A stretch of 64,000 nt of DNA from NCBI RefSeq assembly GCF_030936135.1, contig NC_082597.1, forward strand, positions 75,808,495-75,872,494. The letters are read 5' to 3'. Positions 48,561 through 61,508 of this stretch are shown piece by piece. The position numbers and the translations under genes were made by a program. The notes below the pieces were generated by a model that was given only the letters and a program-made list of their open reading frames with translations, did not search any database and had not been told where the DNA came from. Source of the DNA: Gavia stellata. Taxonomy: Eukaryota > Chordata > Aves > Gaviiformes > Gaviidae. The number at the start of each line of letters is the position of its first letter. Within the stretch, counting starts at the first letter, position 1.

Positions 48561-49953
48561 GTATCTCACCTATCTGGCAGGGATTGTTGAGGTTCTTCCA
48601 GAAGGAAAGATGATACAAGTCCATAGGGCTTGCCGGGCCCAACCAGTGCTTTAAAAGTAGTTGTGTTCCCTTGGGGACATTGCAAAAGAGTCAGAGAAGT
48701 TGTGAAGCACTGTCATTTCATAACAATGCTAAGCCAAGAAAATATAATACTCAGAGTAACTTTGGATGGGAGGGAATATTCTTCAACATCTGGTGGAGCA
48801 GATGCAGTAATTCTGGCAGCGCAGAAAGCTCCGTGTCCTCAAGAACCCTTTCACATAAAAGGTCACTGGTCTGAGAAAACGGAGGACACGAAGCCAGGTT
48901 GTTATTGCTGATCAGAGGGAAAACAAGTCCAAGGAGAGGTGGAGTGCAGAGACAAGGGCCAGGTGGCTGTTTCAAGAGAGAGGTGGGCAGACATCAAGAG
49001 TCCAGAATCTGCTGTCATGCAGCTCTGGCCTGAGCCTCAGGCCACTGTTTTGCCTCACGTAAAGAGCAGGCAGCTTTGGTCTTTTATGGAGATGATTTAT
49101 AGATGGCTTACATCAATGCAGGAAGAAAAGGGATACTGATTTCTGGGAGTAACCAGCTCTTTGTGAGGCAGAAGATTATGGCCCAGCATCTAGCCAACCC
49201 TGTAGCTGCTAAGACAATCTCAGGAGGACACTGGAAGAAATGAACCCCGATACACTCAGGTCTCCTGTCTCCAGGGAAGGACATGGGCTCCATTTCTGAA
49301 CCAGCCGAGAGGTAGGGGCAAATCTTGGCCACACTGAGGTCAGCAACAAACTTCAATTGGGCTGAAGACGTCAGCTCCAGCGCTCGGGTGCTTCAGCGCT
49401 CCAGAGGTGACTCTGAGAAAAGCCACTGCTTACGGTGGGGTCTGGTTGGAGGAAAGTCGCAACCACTTGCTTTTGAAAGAGTGAGAGCTCTTCAGCAAAT
49501 TCCAGCTGGTGCCTTCCAGAGGGCCCAAACGTGTATTTCAGGCAACTGCAGCGCCTGTGAGTACATCAGACCTTGAAGTACGGCTGGAGCAGTGAGTAAC
49601 GCAGTGAGACTACCCAAGTGCCAGCGTGAGACCTTGAGCCAGCTGCAGAAACAAAGCCCCGAGTGTCTGTAAATGCCAGAAAGTCTGAAAAATGAGATAC
49701 ATATGCATATGCGCCACAAAGTTTGTTCTGGATCTTTGGAGAGAGCACCTTATTAGAGCTGCCGGTAGCGTTACACCAACTCAGAAGCACTTTTTTTCAT
49801 GTGCCTCTTGAAAAAAAGGCCTTTCTAGTTTCATTACAAAGCATCGACTGCATGGGGCAAGCAGAGCGTGTTTGGCACCTGCTGCTATGAAGTAAAGCTG
49901 TGGGCAGGTTTTCTGGCGCTTCTGCATACTGTCTAAGGCAGCAGCTTGAGCCC

Positions 49954-49994
49954 CGCGTGTGCATGCGCGCACGCACGTATGTGTACGTATGCAT
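49954..49994. repeat. 41-bp perfect alternating purine-pyrimidine tract
   Basis: Every step from 49954 to 49994 alternates pyrimidine and purine, mixing CG, TG, CA and TA dinucleotides (for example TGCATGCGCGCACGCACGTA). Such sequence favours left-handed Z-DNA. It is not a simple CA repeat. Confidence 0.85.
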
Positions 49995-50867
49995 TCCCGT
50001 GAGCACATACACGGAACAGGCCATAGCATCTCATTAACGTATTTTGACAGGCGATAGCCTCTTCAAATATACTTTGAAGAAAGAGGACCAGCTTTGGAAA
50101 GGACACAGAGTGTTTGTAAACTAGTCATCCCTCTTTTTCAAGCTCCTTAACCCTGCTCAGAGAGATGCAAAGGACTCCAGGCTCGTATAAAATACTTGCC
50201 AGAGCATGGTAATGTGTACACCAAGCCGCAGCAGTTAGCTTTACTTTCTTGTAGCATTGCAGCTTCTCACCTCTTACTGCTCCATCCCAATTTTGAGGGA
50301 CTGTCAGTTGTAGCACCTAATGACCCTCTCCAGGCCGCAGGCAGAAACATAATAAAATACGACTTTCACCCCAAAGAACCTGCCATAAGAGTAGAAGGCA
50401 AGACAGAAACAGTCAGGTCATTATGGACAGCTTAACTATTGATAAGTTTTCTATAGGAGACCCCCATAAATGCCTGGGCCAGCATCCGGATTCAGGGAAC
50501 CACAGCTGGACGGGAGGAGCTCCAGGCACAGGGCATCTAAGGGAGCTTTAGCAAAAGCAAAGATTTAGGAATTTAAATTGGTGTAGCACAGTCATTGTGG
50601 AGGCTGCAAGACACAATTTCTTTCTAATCTCAAAGAAGACCTGATTTCTTTCATATGCACAGATTTAGCTCATGGTCAGATGTGATGGCTGGAGGGAGTA
50701 CGGCGCGTTGTTAAACACACAGCCTCCGAGTGCGGATTAACCTAACATGAAACAACTCCTGTTCTACTTCTGTCCACGTCTGCCACCCCATCCAGCTAAA
50801 CTGAAGTGCTTCACACCTTGGTCTTATCCCTAGTAATGCCAAAAGGGCACATGGAGCACACAGAAAG

Positions 50868-50945
50868 AATAATGTGGGTTGGACAGTTCCTCTGGAGGTC
50901 ATCTGGCCCAACCCAGCGCTCACAGCAGAGCCTACAGACACACAA
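50868..50945 (-). mobile_element. CR1 LINE 3'-end fragment
   Basis: GGGTTGGACAGTTCCTCTGG followed by AGGTCATCTGGCCCAACCCA matches the reverse complement of the CR1 3' region (gggttggaagggacctctggagatcatctagtccaaccc). Minus orientation, about 75 bases. Confidence 0.75.
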
Positions 50946-52084
50946 AATGACATGAACTGGCCTCAAAAGAGCGTGTCAAAAACAAGCCTCACCTCCAGAT
51001 GACCTGAACTTTAAAAATGGCCATGTCAGAAGCCACCCTGAATTGCATGTGTCCAATCCATTTCTAATTGGCCTTGTCTTTTATGTAATTGCGCTTTCAA
51101 GAGCTAGATATTATTATTATCCCCTGTCAATGGGAATCAGTCTTCAGAAATCACAGCAGCTGACTTCAAACCTCTGCTTTCAGGGAGAATCTTTCATCAT
51201 TTATTTTAATGGGGAGCCCTCTGTTATTTAGCAGATCGCTGGTGTGCTGAACTTTGGCTGCTTGATGGTGCGTTGGCGCTGCTTGGTCCGGCTCTGCAGT
51301 CCATGGCTTGCTACAGGGGAGCAGGGGAAAGAGGAGCAAGGATGAGGCAGGTTCTCGGCTTCTCCATAGCCCAGACTGACTTGGTGGGTGGGTGAGCCTT
51401 CGGCTGGCTGCAGCACATTCGGCTCCCTCCCGGCCTCAGCTGTTGTGCTGGGGGTGGCACCTCCAAGGGGGTCCTTGGGTCAGCAGCCTTTTGTGGAGCT
51501 GCTTTTGGGGCAAAGGGAGACAAACGCCCCGTGGTCCTTGGGGCGATGCGGTGAGCCCCGTCCAAGCCTTTGTTCCTTGCTAATTCTGCTGCTCCGGATT
51601 TGTGTGCTGCAACCCTGCAATTGGCACTTGGCTGGACTGCAGATGCCTTGAAGAAATATCTGTATAAATGCGATTATGTGGGAGTGTGCATCTATGTGTC
51701 TGTGTGGGTTCAACCACGCCAAACCCACTTTATTTCCAGTGTAAAAATCGCAGTGGAGAAAAATCCAAGGTTTCTGGAGTCCCATGCAATGCTGTGTGTC
51801 CTCGTGCGTAGGAGAAGAAATAGGAAAGACTGTGTCATCGCAAAGCTGCAGCCCAGATCTTGCCATTTCTATGTCTGACGTTGTGTGTGCTGTTTGACTT
51901 GTTGTCATCGTCACCCAGTTTATGCTGCCTTTTGGCAAAGGGAGAAACAAGAGCAGGCAATGTTTTACAGAGGACAGTATCTGGCTATGGAAAAGCTGTG
52001 CAACATGACTCATTTTGTGTAAAGGACACGAAATTACAACTGCGTGCCACATGAGAGATGGCAGCTAGGCTCAAATCAAAAAAC

Positions 52085-52160
52085 ATCCTCATCCAGGAAG
52101 GGTATTCAAGCATGTGCTTAATTTAAGAACATATTTAATCAGGGCCTTTGGGCATAAAAG
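52085..52160. repeat. Ancient sauropsid interspersed repeat fragment
   Basis: CAAGCATGTGCTTAATTTAA followed by ATTTAATCAGGGCCTTTGGG resembles the 'aagcatgtgcttaactttaagcatgtg ... ggggcc' word of old amniote repeats. Family not assigned. Confidence 0.5.
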
Positions 52161-55100
52161 GGTAATGATTATTCTTGTGTTGCTGAGAAAATCCAAGTGT
52201 CATCCAGAAGATGTATTACTCGAGAAAATTTAGTGTTATTTCAGTGTCCTCATTTAATCTTTCAATTTCTAAAAAAGTAATTCTTTTAATTTCTCATTGC
52301 TCACCAGTGCTGTGAATTCTTTCACAGCTGTTTTACCCTCGATTGTTAATGCCAAGTGGAATCAGCAAATACAATCTGGTTCAGATAATAATTATGGAAG
52401 ATCAGTCCTGCATCCGCCTCTTTTCTCTGTCTCCATTAAACTTCCCAGCATGTAAGATATGCATGTTTGACTTTGCAGCGAAAGCTAGCCACAGTGAAAG
52501 AACCTTTTTCCCTCTTGTACACACTGTTTAATCATTTCAAAACAACATCCCCGTCCCCATTTTTTCAATGTATTTGACCCCTAATTTTTTCTCTATATAA
52601 CTGTGTATTGCTGCAGAGATTAGATATGGCACATATGATTTTAAGTATGCAATATGTATTGCTTTTTTTTTTTTAAATTACAAGTGACTGTCTTTACTAG
52701 CAACTGATTAGCATCCATCAAAGTCCTGAAGTTGTCCAGGAAAAAGTAGGTGAGCTGTCATCCGATTGCTATGTTACTCAAATAACCATGCAAACAGCAG
52801 GAGCACAAAGCAGTAGGTGGCTGAAAGCTGCTCCTGCAGGACCAGGTCCTGCTGCCTTTAACCTTGGGATAAGTGCCTCCCTGTGTACGGACATTGTACT
52901 CGGCCTAGGAGAGGCTCTCTGTCTCAGCATGACCATGGCAGATGGCAACTAACGTCTTTGGTTTCCTTGGAAAAACCAAGTGCTCCAAGTGGTGCATCTA
53001 CTCCAGACCCAACAGCTGTGAGAAGGCGAACTCCAGTCTACGTTGACCATGTTTCATAGTTTCATACCCAAACCTTTGGGTTGCTGTACAGAAGACATCC
53101 CCTGAACTGGCCTAGACTTCTCCTGCCTTAAGGACTCTGGACACCAGCCATACAACTGGGATTGTCAAAGGGGCTGCAGGACCACCTATACCCTGCAGGA
53201 GATATTCAGCCTGCTGCCCAGGGAGTGTGGCCTCATTTTTGAGATACTTGCTGTGCAGAAAGATATTTAGGCACCTGTTTTAAGAGACATTCTTGGGCCA
53301 GGAGATAAGCAAGTGCTGTTATTGGCTGTAAGGTTAGTGCTTGTTCACTTTATTGACTTTGGGTTAAATCCTCTTCATCCTCCTCAGGCAATTACTACCC
53401 CTGAAACCAATATGACTGTAGGCACGAATAAAGTAGTTGGATTTTAGCCCCTTTTAGAATATAACGATCATAAATCTAGCTGCCAGCACAAATCCAGGTG
53501 CTAAACCCAGGGATTTTCCTGGGGGAAAACCCACAGTAAAGATATGTGGCATAGAACTAGGGAAATGGACGGGCAGAAAGGAAAAGAAAATTTGACTTCA
53601 TTTAACTTTAATTTAACTTTAATACTTATTATTAGGGTAGATGTTCAACTAGGCACCAGTAAAACATGTGTTCTCTGCTTCCCTGTCTGACCTTGATGAT
53701 GATCCTTGAACACCCCATCCCTCTCAAAGCTGTGGTTAAATATAATCGTATGTGGCTTTGAGATCGAGAGACAAGGTACACCAGTGAGTGTAAGCTATTG
53801 TAAGGATGTTTAAAAAAGTGGGTGATGGTAACAAAACGCCTTGGTGAGAAGCTATGAAAACACAGTACAGTAAGCAACATGATTAGGGAAGAGGGTTTTT
53901 TCAGATTTTTTCACCTCTAGTTTCTTTTCCTTTTCCTTTTTTGAACGATACATCTTAATCTTGTTCTATGGGTGTAGCACGAGAGTTATGTGTGCAGAAA
54001 GTGTCTGAAATCACTTTGTTTCTAGTTTTCTTTCATACGTTCAGTAATATAAATAACCAAAGAGGATATTGCTTAACCCATAAAACAAAGTGACATCATA
54101 ATTTATTAATACAGAAGACACAGTTCATTGCTGTTAAATGCCATAAAGAGCTGGAAATAGAGTAGTTTCTCAGAAGGCATTGCCAATAAGTCAAAGGAAA
54201 GATTTTCTTGATGCTATTTCAGCATGCATAAGATCCTCTCCGAGTACTTCAACATTTTGGTTATTCCCCCCTGAACCGCTCTGCAGCATTCAAAGGCAGC
54301 TTTGCTGGTGATTTCCCCAACATCTGACGTCTTCTTCCTGCCTGCCCCGCTCCTCCCAATGCTTTGCTCTTGTTATCTGCTCGAATTGACTCCTCTATGG
54401 GAAGGAAAATAAAAAAATACATCACCAAATGATGGGGACAGAGCTGGCTGGCCCATTTTGGCTGCTCCCGTTGATGGTGGTGGTGTGGCAGCGCAAGCTC
54501 AGATGTCCTCATGGTGTCCCTGTGACAGCGGGGACATGGAGCTGCACGCACGGAGGAGGGGTTTCAGTGCTCCACTGGTCCCGATGCAGCTCCTGGCTCG
54601 TAGGAGGGCAATACATGAGGCCATACACACTCGGGTCCCAGGCCAGCAAAGCTTTTAAGCACCTGCTTACCCCCAAGCTTTTGAGTAATTCCTCTGGCGT
54701 GAGCTAAGCACAGGCACGCAGCAGCCTCCCGCTTCCCACGGTCTTCCCTTGTGAGGACGCGTGCACCGCGGCCCGGCTGAATGCACGGCTGCCAGCATCG
54801 CCTCTGGCGCGGGACAGCTCACCACTCACCTCTTCTTCCTCCCTCCTATTCACAGATCTAGTGTTCGGTGTTCAACGCTGCAGACCCCAGTCCTGCTGGC
54901 ATCTCTGTGGGCTAGCCCCCGGGGAGCCCCACCAGCGTCCCAGAGGCTCTGCCGGGGCTCCCAGCGCTGGATTCAGCTGCAGAACAACTTCAGAGTATTC
55001 CAGGAAAAAATCCCCACTTCTGTTGGTGTGCTGTCCCCAAGCACCAGCGTGAGCCAACATACGGATGAAGTGCAGTGACCACAGGTCCACAATAAGACAT

Positions 55101-55934
55101 CCCTCTCTCTTTTAGGTTACATAAACAATCTTCCTAGTATGGATAACCTGCAGCCCTGGAAACTCGCTCAGCAGATGTTCAGCTCCATGCGCTACCAGTA
55201 CCTGCATGGAAGCGCCAGTCCTCATCGCTGGTCCCTGTCTGCCTCATCATAAAACATGCCTAGCTGTGCTTTTGCAACTTTGGGGAAGAGACAGGATTCT
55301 TTTGGGCTCCCCAGGATCTTAATTTGAATTTTTATTTGTGTTAATTTTATACTTTCCATACACGTAGTCAACTCACTCCCACTGAAATGCACCTATTTAA
55401 TCTGATTCAGCCGGTGTACGAAAGGTGCCCGTTGTATGCCTGGTGCTGCGTGGGTTCAGCGAGTTACGCTCTGCGTGCCAGTAATCCCCTGGGGAGCCAC
55501 GGCATGATGAGCTCCTACCTGCCCGCTCGGTGCGCACACAGACACAGGCACTTGATCGCTCCCGGCTCCCTGGCGAGACAGATTTCCCTCCTGTTCATCA
55601 GCTGGCAATGCAGAGTTTCTGCAGGCTGATTGCCTGTCCAGCTCCTCCAGATACACGCACACACGTGTGTGCTCACCTGTGTAGCCGTGGCAGCACGCAT
55701 GCTCAGCCGTGTGTGCACAGCCAGCCCCCGTGCAGAGCTGGTGCCTGCATGTTGGCAGTTCGCTACCCCCCTTGAATCCCCCTCTTCTCTGGGCTATATG
55801 TGGCATTTCGAAGCTCTGACAATCTGCTCCAAATGTTTTCCATATTTGTTCAGCCTCTTTGATTCAAATACCAGGAACAACTCAGCCAGCACAAAGCGAA
55901 GCTTTGGGGGGCAAAAAACCTCACACCCCCATCA

Positions 55935-55961
55935 GTGCGCGCACACACACACACGCACGTG
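55935..55961. repeat. Alternating GC/AC tract just before the SSPN start
   Basis: 27 bases of unbroken alternation (GTGCGCGCACACACACACAC then GCACGTG) ending 20 bases before the SSPN ATG. It is a candidate Z-DNA tract and a variable microsatellite in the 5' UTR or leader. Confidence 0.8.
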
Positions 55962-55981
55962 AAAACCTAAAGTTCATCGGC

Positions 55982-56320
55982 ATGGGAAAGGAGGAGGAGA
56001 AGAAACCCCAGCACAGCACGTCCCTGAATAACCAGAGCCAGGCAGGGAAGGCACCCGAAGGGGAGAAAAGCACCGACTCGAGCAAGACGAGCAAGACACA
56101 GGAGTCCGTGATGAAGAAGAAGAAGCAGAAGAAAACCAAGGGGGATCCCAAAACTGTCCAGGAGGAGGAATCCCACACTTGTTGCGGCTGCCGTTTCCCG
56201 CTGCTGTTTGCTTTGTTGCAGCTGGCATTAGGCATCTCTGTAACAGTGCTGGGCTTCCTTATGGCAGGCATCAGTTCTTCTCTGCTAGTCAGAGACACTC
56301 CATATTGGGCTGGGATAATT
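55982..56320 (+). CDS. SSPN: SSPN (sarcospan), first coding exon
   Basis: Encodes the first 113 residues of sarcospan, a four-helix, tetraspanin-like membrane protein of the sarcoglycan part of the dystrophin-glycoprotein complex in muscle. The Met at 55982 has a strong context (G at -3 and +4) and starts with the family's MGK. A lysine-rich cytosolic part with KKKKQKKTKG at about 45-54 comes next, then HTCCGCRFPLLFALLQLALG, first membrane segment about 72-96, and SSSLLVRDTPYWAGII, matching the human protein closely. The exon ends ATT|gtaagc at 56320 in phase 0, the known junction before the human Val-Cys-Leu-Val. The frame is open upstream to 55859 but without homology. The remaining exons are not in the window. 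Confidence 0.93.
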
Positions 56321-58844
56321 GTAAGCATAAAGTCTGTTTCTCCGTAAAGTGCCTTTGCCAACATTAATGCAAGCTGCATGATGCTCCACTTTAGACTAAC
56401 CAACTGCATGCACAACACCATTTGAGTTATGCTAACTATAAATATTCCTGGGATTAAATGTCTGGGTATACTTTTCCAAGGAAACTGCTCCTGCAGAATA
56501 ACATGATCTTTCGTATTCTTCCCTGAAGTACCCAACAGACCTTAATAAAATACAGGGTTGCTGTTCACTAGATGTATGTATTAGCTTGCGCTTTGCAGTG
56601 AACTCCTGTCTGGTGATGCTGAAAAAAAAAGTTGAATTCTTATGCTGCCTTCCCTCTTTCCCCACCAAACCATAACAATCAGGTTTTAGAAGCGAGAGCA
56701 TAACTCCCGACTTTTAGCCGGGCGCGTGGGTAATAGCGAGAGGAGAGAAATGGCTGTCTTTTGAGCTTCCTTGCTGTGCTGTGTTGAAGAACCGCTGCGA
56801 TTTAACCCCTTTCCTGCCTGCTGCTCCCCAACTTCTCGCCAACGGGAGGGAGAGACCGCACATGGCCGTGGGGAGGGGGATGGCACTGGTGGATGGGTAA
56901 TGTGGGAGGGAAAGGGAGCCCGTCCCAGGGCCCGCTGGTGGCTCCCGCCAAGTCACGCGCAGTTTCGAGTGACACGCCAGCCTCGCTGCACAGGCTGGTG
57001 GGGATGGGGTAAAGGGCAGGGTCCTGCCGGGCGTAAATAGGAGGCATCCCCGGGGGGGAAGCCTGGGCTGGTCCCCCGCACCGGCTGCCCCTGCACAGGT
57101 GGGGAGGAGGTGCGGGGGTCTCGGTGCCGTGCGCGGTGTGGCCCCACTTGGCCGTGTGCTCGGGGACGTGCGGTTTGCCTGTGGAGAGGCAGGGTCAGTG
57201 ATTACGAGCCTGGGATGTGCCATGGATGTGATTTAGCATGCAGTCTTTTTCCCTAGGCAGCAGGCTTCAGGAAAATATGTATTGATGTGTTAGCACTGTT
57301 TTGGGTATTGTTAGACTGTAAGAACTCCCAGCAAATAAACAAAACAGCTATGGGAGCATCTTCCATAAATGTAATTCCTTGCCAGTTGGAGAATTACCTG
57401 AACACCTGAACTCTTTGGGGTTTGCTGTGTTAATCCTGCTGGGCGACCCTCCAAAGAGGGGAAGGAGCAGGACCTGAGCTCCCAAAGGAGGAGCTCCTCT
57501 TACTCATCTCGCCCTTCTTGCTTCTCTTCCGACTGAAGAGGTATCAAAGATTTTAGCGATGTTTCACGGGGCGAGAGCCTGCCCTTGCTCGGGAGGAGAA
57601 CTTCCTCCTGGGGTTTTTGCTGTTACAAGCGAGGGGGGAGTCTGGATGATAAAGTAGCAGCATGTGACATTTTCACTCCTCTTGTTTATTTTGGGTATTC
57701 TGGAGGTCCGATTATGTCTTTTCCAGACAGCACTAGTAGCATCCGAGGTTTGAAATAGCTTTTTCACTAGAAAAAGCTGGGGAAAGAGTGAGCTGGACTG
57801 AACCAGTGTATGGCCAGGGATATGAGAAAAGCCATGGAAGCGGCCCCTGGCCCATGTGAATGTCATCACTGTCCAAACAGCAGCATCTGAGACATCCACA
57901 TACACCTGATCTCCCTTGGGGAGGCCTGAAACCCCACAAAAATCACTACTTTCTGAAGTCTGAGCTATAACCCCTCTCGTTTTTAGCAGCAGCCGCTGGC
58001 AGTGGTGACGTTTGGATGACCAGACGAGGCAAAGCTCAGTCGCTTTCAGAGTTCCCCCCTGAAAAACAGGCAAAACTCGCCGTGTGCCTTCCTGAGCTGA
58101 TGCCCAATTCCAAGCAAAACTCAGCTCTCAGCCGTGGTGGTCGTTGTTTTGCACTCACCAGCGGGCCAGGATAACCCCTGGGGAACACATCTCCCAGGGC
58201 TATGCTGGCTGTGGGGGGTCAGGGCGTTGGTTTGCTTCATGTTACGGGGTGCCCCGGCTGCCGGGAAGAGCAGTTCACCCTGGGGGCTGCAGGTGGGGAC
58301 CCGTGGGGAGGGTTACTGTACCCGCAGTTTGAGTCAGAGAGTGACTCTCACCCTGGGGACTCCGGTGCGATGTTGAGCCCCCGGCACGTTCAAGTGCGGT
58401 TTGATTTCTGGGTGTGTGGGTCACAGGGTGCTGCTGGTGAGCTGTGGCGGGGAGCGTGCTGAGGACCAGCCTCTGGAGAGCTGGGGGGAAACTGGTCCAT
58501 GAAGGAGGACCCTTGGCTAGGAGGTGTGGCTGGGCGTCCTATGGGCTGGCTCTTGGGCTGCTGTGGGAGGCTGCATGGAGGGCGTATAGGTAGGGGATGG
58601 ATGACCCGGGTGCTGCTCCAGAACAAACCTTGTGGCAGAAGGTGACTTCCTGAAACTCATTTATTTGCACAGAAATGAGCACCAGAACAGAAAGATGTGG
58701 TGTAAAATATCAGAGCATATTTGTTTTAGTAGCATCCCACTCAAGTGCTCTTTTTAAAGGACTTGATTAGTATTCAGAATCAAGAACTTAAAAAATCTAT
58801 TATCGAGACCTTTTTAGCAACATTAGAGATAATGGGTGAAGCTC

Positions 58845-58910
58845 ATTCCTAGTGTTACTCCTTTGGAATTACACCAGGGCTGGATTTGACCCCACGGCTG
58901 TTAATGCAGA
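58845..58910. repeat. Ancient sauropsid interspersed repeat fragment
   Basis: GTTACTCCTTTGGAATTACA followed by CCAGGGCTGGATTTGACCCC matches the recurrent word 'ggagttacaccagggctgaatttggccc' of old amniote repeats. Family not assigned. Confidence 0.55.
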
Positions 58911-59759
58911 ATGACAGAAAAATGAAGGAAAATTGCTAATGTGTTAAATAGACCCTGATTGATTGAAAGATTTTTTTTTTCTTCTTCTTTATTAGTGGCA
59001 AAATGGTGACGCTGTTCCTTACTGAAAATCAAGTTCTTTAGTGCATTACCATGAATGAAAAGGAACTTACTCAGAGAAGTAGGTACAGAAAAATGCTACC
59101 GAGGAAAACCATGCAAGGCAGTCTCAATTAAACCGGTTCAAAACCTGACCGCCTAGGTTTGTGAGGATAGCACAGGCCAGGGATTGGGTTCACCATCCTG
59201 TGAAAAAACTGTGGCCAGCGATCCGCTGACAGGGAGCAGAGGCAGCCCCCGACACCGAAGGGGTCCCCCCCGAGGGGTGCCTTGCACCAGCCCTTCCCTC
59301 CTGCAGCTCCTGCAGAAGGAAACGATACAGCTTGCATTGCATCAGAGCGTTTCACCATGAAACCTGGTTAAAACCTACTAGTTCAAAATGCATTTCATCC
59401 GAAATCCGTGGGGCATTAGTCAGAAACCAAAGGAAAGGTTTATGGACAGAAGCCACAGAGCCTATGTGATTTACCACTTCTGCTTGAGCTTCAACAACCT
59501 ATTCCCTGTAAAATGCCTCTACCACATTGCTAGGGACAGGCAAATAAATGCAATTAAAAACAGTGAGGGTGGCATTTGTTTCACCTACCTGTAGCCATGA
59601 AGGCATCCAGGTCTGAAGCAGTTGCCCGGCCCCTCCGTGAGACCTGTCCTGAGCACCCGAAAGAGCAGGCTGGACCACCCCGGCAGTATCTTCTTTCTTG
59701 CTGTTTTGAAGGAGCTTGGACAAACTCTTCGCAAATCCAGCCAGGAGTGCAGAGCTTTA

Positions 59760-59935
59760 TTTTTTCTGTCTTGCCACTGACTTGCTGCGTAGCTTTGGGC
59801 AAGTTACTTAACCTTGCTAAGACTTTGTTATTTCCCCTGTAAAGTGGGGTTAATAATGGCTATCCGTCACCCCTGGCTTTGAGATCCTTGGATGAAAAGT
59901 GTTGCAGAAGCAGTAGATATTAATGGTATCCTTTT
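59760..59935 (+). repeat. MIR-type CORE-SINE copy
   Basis: The best preserved copy in the window: CCACTGACTTGCTGCGTAGC, TTTGGGCAAGTTACTTAACC, TTTCCCCTGTAAAGTGGGGT, TAATAATGGC, then GGCTTTGAGATCCTTGGATG and AAAAGTGTTGCAGAAGC. Order and spacing follow the MIR/CORE-SINE consensus. Plus orientation, in SSPN intron 1. Confidence 0.85.
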
Positions 59936-61412
59936 CATTCTTTTTCATTAGCTTGTGGCCTTTTGACACCCAGAAGAAGAAACGATGTATTTCTCCTTGA
60001 AAAATCTGCTCTTAGATTATTTCCACTGTGATCAAAAGTAGAGAGTACCAGAGTTTTCACAGGCAAGCTCCCTTTCAGCCCCGTTTTGCAGACTCAGGCA
60101 GTTAAGAAAGTTACAGAAATGCTCATCAGAAATTATTAACCAGGGTGTTTTTATTTCTGTCGGAAAGTTATTTTAAAATCATATATATATATCTGGATGT
60201 ACATAAAATTGTAATTTTTAAAAACATTTAAAAAAATCTGTTTCTCAAGCAGCTCGAGGTGGCAACCATGGCTCCGTCTGTCATTTATTTTATTGCAAAA
60301 ATTGTCTCAAAAGATCTGCCATGGGCCGAGCCCCCACCCAGGAGCTCTGATGCTCCTCCCTGCTCAGGCCCTTCAGGGCCACATCTCCCCGGGTGTTTCG
60401 CCAAGCCAGAGGGCCCCTGAGCTTTACCCAAGGGGTAGCCATGCCTTGTTGCCTTTTGGCCGCACCATTCAAGCATTGGCTTCTCTGACATGGGGCTTTG
60501 TGGTGAAAAGGCAGGCAGACTTTTAACTGAAAAAGCCATTTAATTATTCTTCATTTACCTGGGGTCAGAAATATTTATGTCTCTCTAAGTTTTCATGCCT
60601 TTTTTTAAAGAAACTTTAAAAAACTTAAGCCAACGCCTTCACGAAAGGAAACAAATCTTTTGCTTTGAGCAGTTCACAGACAAGGATAGGTGAGACGAAG
60701 ATCCCACGATGGCTGGAAAACCCAGCTGTGAGGGACAGTTTGCAGGAGATGAGAGGCAAGAGCGAGCGTGTTGTGTGGCAGCATGAGGGAACAGTGAAAG
60801 ACAACCTGTCCGTACAACAGGGCTGGCAGAGGAGTTTAACTGGTTTTCATGCTTCAGAGAGCTTTTGATGCTTGGTACAACGTGGGTAGCAAACAGCGAG
60901 GACTGTCTCCTGACACCATGTATCCCTATCAGATGCTGATAATTGAGATGTTTGTTTAATTGATGTATTTCTGCATGAGAGTCTGACTCAGACGGTGGGT
61001 CCTGCCACTGACTCAGCACGTGCTTGTGAGCTGGTAAATCTGAGTGCCAAAATCAATAGGCTGCCTGTAACAGGCAGTGCTGACCCAGCCTCTGCCTCTT
61101 TAGCTTGTCAGGGTCTGTGTTGCTTTGGGGCTGGAAGGGCAGGAAGGCGGTGTGACAAGCTCCCTGCACCCAGCACCCTCTTTGCCTTGTGCAGCTCTCG
61201 GCAAAGTCGCTCCGGCATCCCCAGTTCCCAGGGAAGCAGCAGGGCCCCTAAAATTAAGCTGGACTTTTGCAATGGTAGAAGATGGCAACAGGGAGAGGCC
61301 AGGGGTTGGGATTTTTATCCTGAAAACGGGTACAGTGGTGGTGGTGTGTATAACTGTTAAGGAGAATCTTTGAGAACATTGTTGTGAGATGCAAGCTGAA
61401 AGGCTGAAGCAT

Positions 61413-61508
61413 TGTATACAGGTATCTGGGGACAAAAGGACAGTGCCATGAGATATAAACTGTATACAGGTATCTGGGGACAAAAGGACAGTGCCGTGAG
61501 ATATAAAT
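61413..61508 (+). repeat. 48-bp tandem duplication
   Basis: Two adjacent 48-base units, 61413-61460 and 61461-61508, both starting TGTATACAGGTATCTGGGGA. They differ only at one internal base (CCATGAG versus CCGTGAG) and at the last base. High identity suggests a recent duplication. It lies in SSPN intron 1. Confidence 0.92.

Larger units (their letters stand above)
48561..55934. other. Intergenic stretch upstream of SSPN
   Basis: No exon or RNA gene supported. Contents noted separately are a Z-DNA-type tract, a CR1 fragment and an ancient repeat. A pair of ATTTAACTTTAA words lies at about 53600-53625. The last kilobase may hold the SSPN promoter or a non-coding first exon, but there is no CpG island and no clear TATA box. 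Confidence 0.45.

Noticed and set aside
50890-51005. Inverted 11-base match (AGGTCATCTGG and its complement)
   Set aside because: One half belongs to the CR1 fragment and the other stands alone; too short to call a structure or mobile element.
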